Origin: an uncultured Eubacteriales bacterium | GTDB taxonomy: Bacteria > Bacillota > Clostridia > Christensenellales > Aristaeellaceae | Direction of reading: 5' to 3' | DNA length: 64,000 nucleotides | Assembly (NCBI GenBank): GCA_902790345.1 | Contig: CADARO010000006.1 | Coordinates: 1 to 64,000 of the forward strand | Part shown: positions 62,378 to 64,000 of the stretch, piece by piece | Position numbering within the stretch: the first letter of the stretch is position 1 | Layout: every line of letters starts with the position of its first letter | Program-made: the position numbers and the translations under genes | Notes under the pieces: model-generated | The model's database searches: none | Told to the model about the DNA's origin: nothing | The model's input: only the letters and a program-made list of their open reading frames with translations

Positions 62378-62866
62378 TTACTCCATTGCTGTAAACCTGA
62401 ACAGCGGATCGCCGTTTTCTTCCGTGCCGTACTGCACCATGCCGCCCTTCGCCATGGCCCGGGCGGAAGCGATGTTCTCTTTCGCACAGCCGCCGTGTAC
62501 GCCGGAGAGCGCGTAATCCTCAGTGGCGATCTGAAGCAGTTTTCTGACGCATTGTGTCCCATATCCCTGGTTTCTGTATTCTTCATCCAGCAGGATGAAT
62601 ATCTCAGGCTCCACCGGATCGCGGCTGCCGTCCAGACCACACCAACCCATGATGGTATGGGGATCGTCAGCAAGACACACCGCAAGGCACAGATGACAGA
62701 TGCGCCCTTTGGCGTTCTTGCCGTAATTTTGGCGCATGTTTTCAATCATGCCCTCTGCGGCTTTTTCCGAGATGGGACGGTGGTCGGAAGGCCATGTCCG
62801 GGCGACTTCGGTCAAGTCGTCTTCCGTTACAAAACGAAGGATCAGGTTTTCTGTTCGATAATCCAT
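62378..62866 (-). CDS. GNAT-family acetyltransferase
   Basis: 162 residues from ATG 62866 (AGAGG 7 nt upstream). Pattern: TENLILRFVTEDDLTEVARTWPSDHRPISEKAAEGMI, then FILLDEEYRNQGYGTQCVRKLL, the acetyl-CoA-binding Q/RxxGxG/A-like region, and ENIASARAMAKGGMV. RimJ/RimL-like. Substrate unknown. Its start lies at the left of a short AT-rich gap before the repeat copy at 63002. Confidence 0.85.
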   Translation of the reverse strand: MDYRTENLILRFVTEDDLTEVARTWPSDHRPISEKAAEGMIENMRQNYGKNAKGRICHLCLAVCLADDPHTIMGWCGLDGSRDPVEPEIFILLDEEYRNQGYGTQCVRKLLQIATEDYALSGVHGGCAKENIASARAMAKGGMVQYGTEENGDPLFRFTAME

Positions 62867-63001
62867 AATCATCCTCTGATATTTGTTTCCATCCGGAATT
62901 CTGATATAACTCCTGTTGTCACTATATTGAATATAATGCGAACATTATAGAGTAAAAAGTCTACTATGTCAATATAGGAATGATCGGTGAAAATTATATA
63001 T

Positions 63002-63034
63002 TACACGGATTACACGCAATACACGCGGTACACG
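63002..63034. repeat. Short tandem repeat, four TACACG units at 9-bp period (copy 2)
   Basis: TACACG at 63002, 63011, 63020 and 63029, again followed by ATAAATCCGG, and then by the shared hairpin at 63055. Same organisation as copy 1, which has six units and about 140 bp more between the array and the hairpin. Confidence 0.9.
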
Positions 63035-63054
63035 ATAAATCCGGGGAAATAGAG

Positions 63055-63088
63055 AAAAGCGAACCCATCATTTCTGATGAGCTCGCTT
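63055..63088 (-). terminator. Terminator of the tRNA operon
   Basis: On the minus strand AAGCGA...TCAT...ATGA...TCGCTT followed by TTCTCT, 24 bp after the tRNA-Leu 3' end. Matches the hairpin at 61611-61648 except for a few bases. Confidence 0.8.
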
Positions 63089-63111
63089 GCAGCACCTATT
63101 GTCAGTGCTGA

Positions 63112-63199
63112 TGGTGCGGGAAACAGGACTTGAACCTGCATGAACGTAATGTTCACTAGAACCTGAATCTAGCGCGTCTGCCAATTCCGCCATTCCCGC
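63112..63199 (-). tRNA. tRNA-Leu(CAG)
   Basis: Acceptor GCGGGAA / TTCCCGC, discriminator A, encoded CCA. Anticodon stem-loop CTAGA-TTCAGGT-TCTAG gives anticodon CAG. Long variable arm with ACATTACGTT, as in Leu tRNAs. Last tRNA of the operon. Confidence 0.95.
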
Positions 63200-63204
63200 G
63201 AATA

Positions 63205-63251
63205 TGGTGGGCAGGGGTGGATTCGAACCACCGAAGCAATCTGCGGCAGAT
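63205..63251 (-). pseudogene. 3' half of a tRNA-Tyr
   Basis: The segment reads ATCTGCC (anticodon-stem 3' arm), a variable arm GCAGATTGC, T-arm GGTGGTTCGAATCCACC, acceptor 3' strand CCTGCCC, A and CCA. This is the 3' half of a class II tRNA and fits tRNA-Tyr. The 5' acceptor strand, D-arm and anticodon are absent: the base before the fragment is the discriminator of tRNA-Thr. It cannot fold as a tRNA. Confidence 0.8.
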
Positions 63252-63324
63252 AGCTGGCGATGGGACTTGAACCCGCAACCTGCTGATTACAAATCAGCTG
63301 CTCTGCCAATTGAGCTACACCAGC
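63252..63324 (-). tRNA. tRNA-Thr(TGT)
   Basis: Acceptor GCTGGTG / CGCCAGC, discriminator T, no encoded CCA. Anticodon loop TTTGTAA gives TGT. D-arm and T-arm are normal. The 3' end directly abuts the tRNA-Tyr fragment, so CCA must be added by the CCA enzyme. Confidence 0.95.
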
Positions 63325-63360
63325 GTGCGTTCTCATCCCGCGGCTCCGGAATAAAGAAAA

Positions 63361-63437
63361 TGGCGACCCGGAAGGGGCTCGAACCCTCGACCTCCAGCGT
63401 GACAGGCTGGCGTACTAACCAACTGTACTACCGGGCC
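63361..63437 (-). tRNA. tRNA-Asp(GTC)
   Basis: Acceptor GGCCCGG / CCGGGTC, discriminator G73, encoded CCA. Anticodon loop CTGTCAC gives GTC. The G73 is the base that pairs with TGGC in the hisS-aspS T-box. Confidence 0.96.
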
Positions 63438-63440
63438 GCA

Positions 63441-63516
63441 TGGTGGGCCTTCAGGGATTCGAACCCGGAACCGATCGGTTATGAGCCGAGTGCTCTGACC
63501 ATTGAGCTAAAGGCCC
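63441..63516 (-). tRNA. tRNA with CAT anticodon (Met elongator or Ile2)
   Basis: Acceptor GGGCCTT / AAGGCCC, discriminator A, encoded CCA. Loop CTCATAA gives CAT. It lacks the C1-A72 mismatch of the initiator, so it is an elongator Met tRNA or an Ile tRNA with lysidine at C34; the sequence alone does not decide. Confidence 0.9.
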
Positions 63517-63546
63517 TCGTTTCGCCCTAAAGGCTAAGAAAAAGAG

Positions 63547-63619
63547 CGACCCCATCGGGATTCGAACCCGAGTTACCGCCGTGAAAGGGCGATGTCTTAG
63601 GCCTCTTGACCATGGGGTC
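63547..63619 (-). tRNA. tRNA-Glu(TTC)
   Basis: Acceptor GACCCCA / TGGGGTC, discriminator G, no encoded CCA (followed by CTCTTTTTC). Anticodon loop CTTTCAC gives TTC. D-arm GGTCAAGAGGCC and T-arm are normal. Confidence 0.95.
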
Positions 63620-63628
63620 ACATCATTC

Positions 63629-63705
63629 TGGTCGGGGTGACAGGATTCGAACCTGCGGCCCCATGCTCCCAAAGCACGTGCGCTACCAGACTGCGCTACA
63701 CCCCG
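63629..63705 (-). tRNA. tRNA-Pro(TGG)
   Basis: Acceptor CGGGGTG / CACCCCG, discriminator A, encoded CCA. Anticodon loop TTTGGGA gives TGG. First tRNA of the operon. Confidence 0.96.
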
Positions 63706-63748
63706 ACGGGGCTCATTGGGATGTCTGCTCTCACAAGCGACAGGAGTT

Positions 63749-63777
63749 ATTATAACAGAGCGTCGCCGGTTTGTCAA
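63749..63777 (-). promoter_or_regulatory. Promoter of the tRNA operon
   Basis: On the minus strand TTGACA (63777-63772), 17-bp spacer, TATAAT (63754-63749): a perfect consensus sigma-A promoter, as expected for stable RNA genes. Confidence 0.95.
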
Positions 63778-63884
63778 TACCTTTTTTGTGAAATCTCGGT
63801 TTTCAGCGCTATGAGCCACTCGCCTCACGAAAGGCATCGGGATCAGCGGGGCAAAAGTTTCCCCCATTGTTTGCAACGATTTCA

Positions 63885-63913
63885 TTGCTTTTCCCGTCTT
63901 AATCATGTATGAT
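63885..63913 (+). promoter_or_regulatory. Promoter of the gene at the right edge
   Basis: TTGCTT (63885-63890), 17-bp spacer, TATGAT (63908-63913), 57 bp upstream of the ATG. Confidence 0.65.
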
Positions 63914-63969
63914 AGTGTGGCAGTGGCGAAAGCCGCCGCGCCGAAGAAAGACACAGAGGAGGACATATT

Positions 63970-64000
63970 ATGAAGAATCGTCTCACCCGCGCGTTCGCGC
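63970..64000 (+). CDS. Start of an unidentified gene (cut by right edge)
   Basis: Ten codons (MKNRLTRAFA) from ATG 63970, with GAGGAGG about 8 nt upstream. The basic start followed by a hydrophobic residue could open a signal peptide, but too little is visible to name it. Confidence 0.6.
   Translation, partial: MKNRLTRAFA

Noticed and set aside
61416..63034. The TACACG arrays as a CRISPR
   Set aside because: Units are 6 bp with 3-bp spacers, far shorter than CRISPR repeats and spacers, and there are no cas genes.

Overview
The window looks like a chromosomal segment of a GC-rich, endospore-forming member of the Clostridia (Firmicutes), probably a gut plant-polysaccharide degrader. The evidence is the rimP-nusA-rnpM-ylxQ-infB...rbfA-nrnA-truB-ribF order, the sporulation trio yabP-yabQ-divIC, a T-box ahead of hisS-aspS, a class B sortase, a CsoR copper sensor, strong AGGAGG Shine-Dalgarno sites, frequent GTG/TTG starts, and several plant-glycan genes (GH35, GH43-like, GH51, a pectate-lyase-like beta-helix, a fucose-isomerase-like protein). 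I see no rRNA operon, insertion sequence, CRISPR array or prophage. Genus is not decidable from sequence alone.

Layout. 1-1919 (minus): a sugar-isomerase-like gene and the N-terminal half of a split transketolase, cut by the window edge. 1991-11466 (minus): one long translation/RNA-metabolism operon from a consensus promoter at 11438-11466, interrupted by a terminator and an M29 aminopeptidase between infB and rbfA. 11634-17689: accessory carbohydrate genes and a damaged acetyltransferase. 17749-19970: sporulation/division genes and a DUF2974 hydrolase. 20024-23503 (minus): envelope-type operon (SGNH hydrolase, coiled coil, GT2) and a thioredoxin-reductase-like flavoprotein. 23622-26966: T-box-hisS-aspS. 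27235-30003: structured leader, a wall-anchored Cys-rich surface protein and its class B sortase. 30083-35823: DUF6062, mnmG-rsmG, an aroB-like cyclase, csoR-copZ. 35884-44606: secreted proteins, GH51, small alarmone synthetase, a URO-D family protein, a beta-helix protein, an Rrf2 regulator.

44.8-63 kb is an accessory, regulator-rich part: MFS transporter, acetyltransferase, ferredoxin-type aldo/keto reductase, LysR, a very large fused flavoprotein under a TetR regulator, an enoate-reductase-like flavoenzyme, a PfkB kinase, a PPOX-HxlR-radical SAM operon, alpha/beta hydrolases with another TetR regulator, and two small cytosolic genes. It contains many broken genes: an AraC remnant, a truncated DUF1349 gene, a truncated nitroreductase, a frameshifted hydrolase and an unusual in-frame fusion. 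This means either real gene decay or assembly-level deletions. 63.1-63.7 kb (minus) is a tRNA operon (Pro-Glu-Met-Asp-Thr-[Tyr fragment]-Leu) with a consensus promoter. The right edge holds the start of one more gene.

Most notable observations: the hisS-aspS T-box has features that fit tRNA-Asp rather than tRNA-His, and the window's own tRNA-Asp gene carries the matching discriminator base; a structured leader with a 21-codon ORF precedes the surface protein; a half tRNA-Tyr abuts tRNA-Thr; a repeat of exact 9-nt period occurs in two places; a GltD-type and a geranylgeranyl-reductase-type flavoprotein are fused through a broken ferredoxin motif; and three intergenic regions contain clear palindromic operators next to their regulators.
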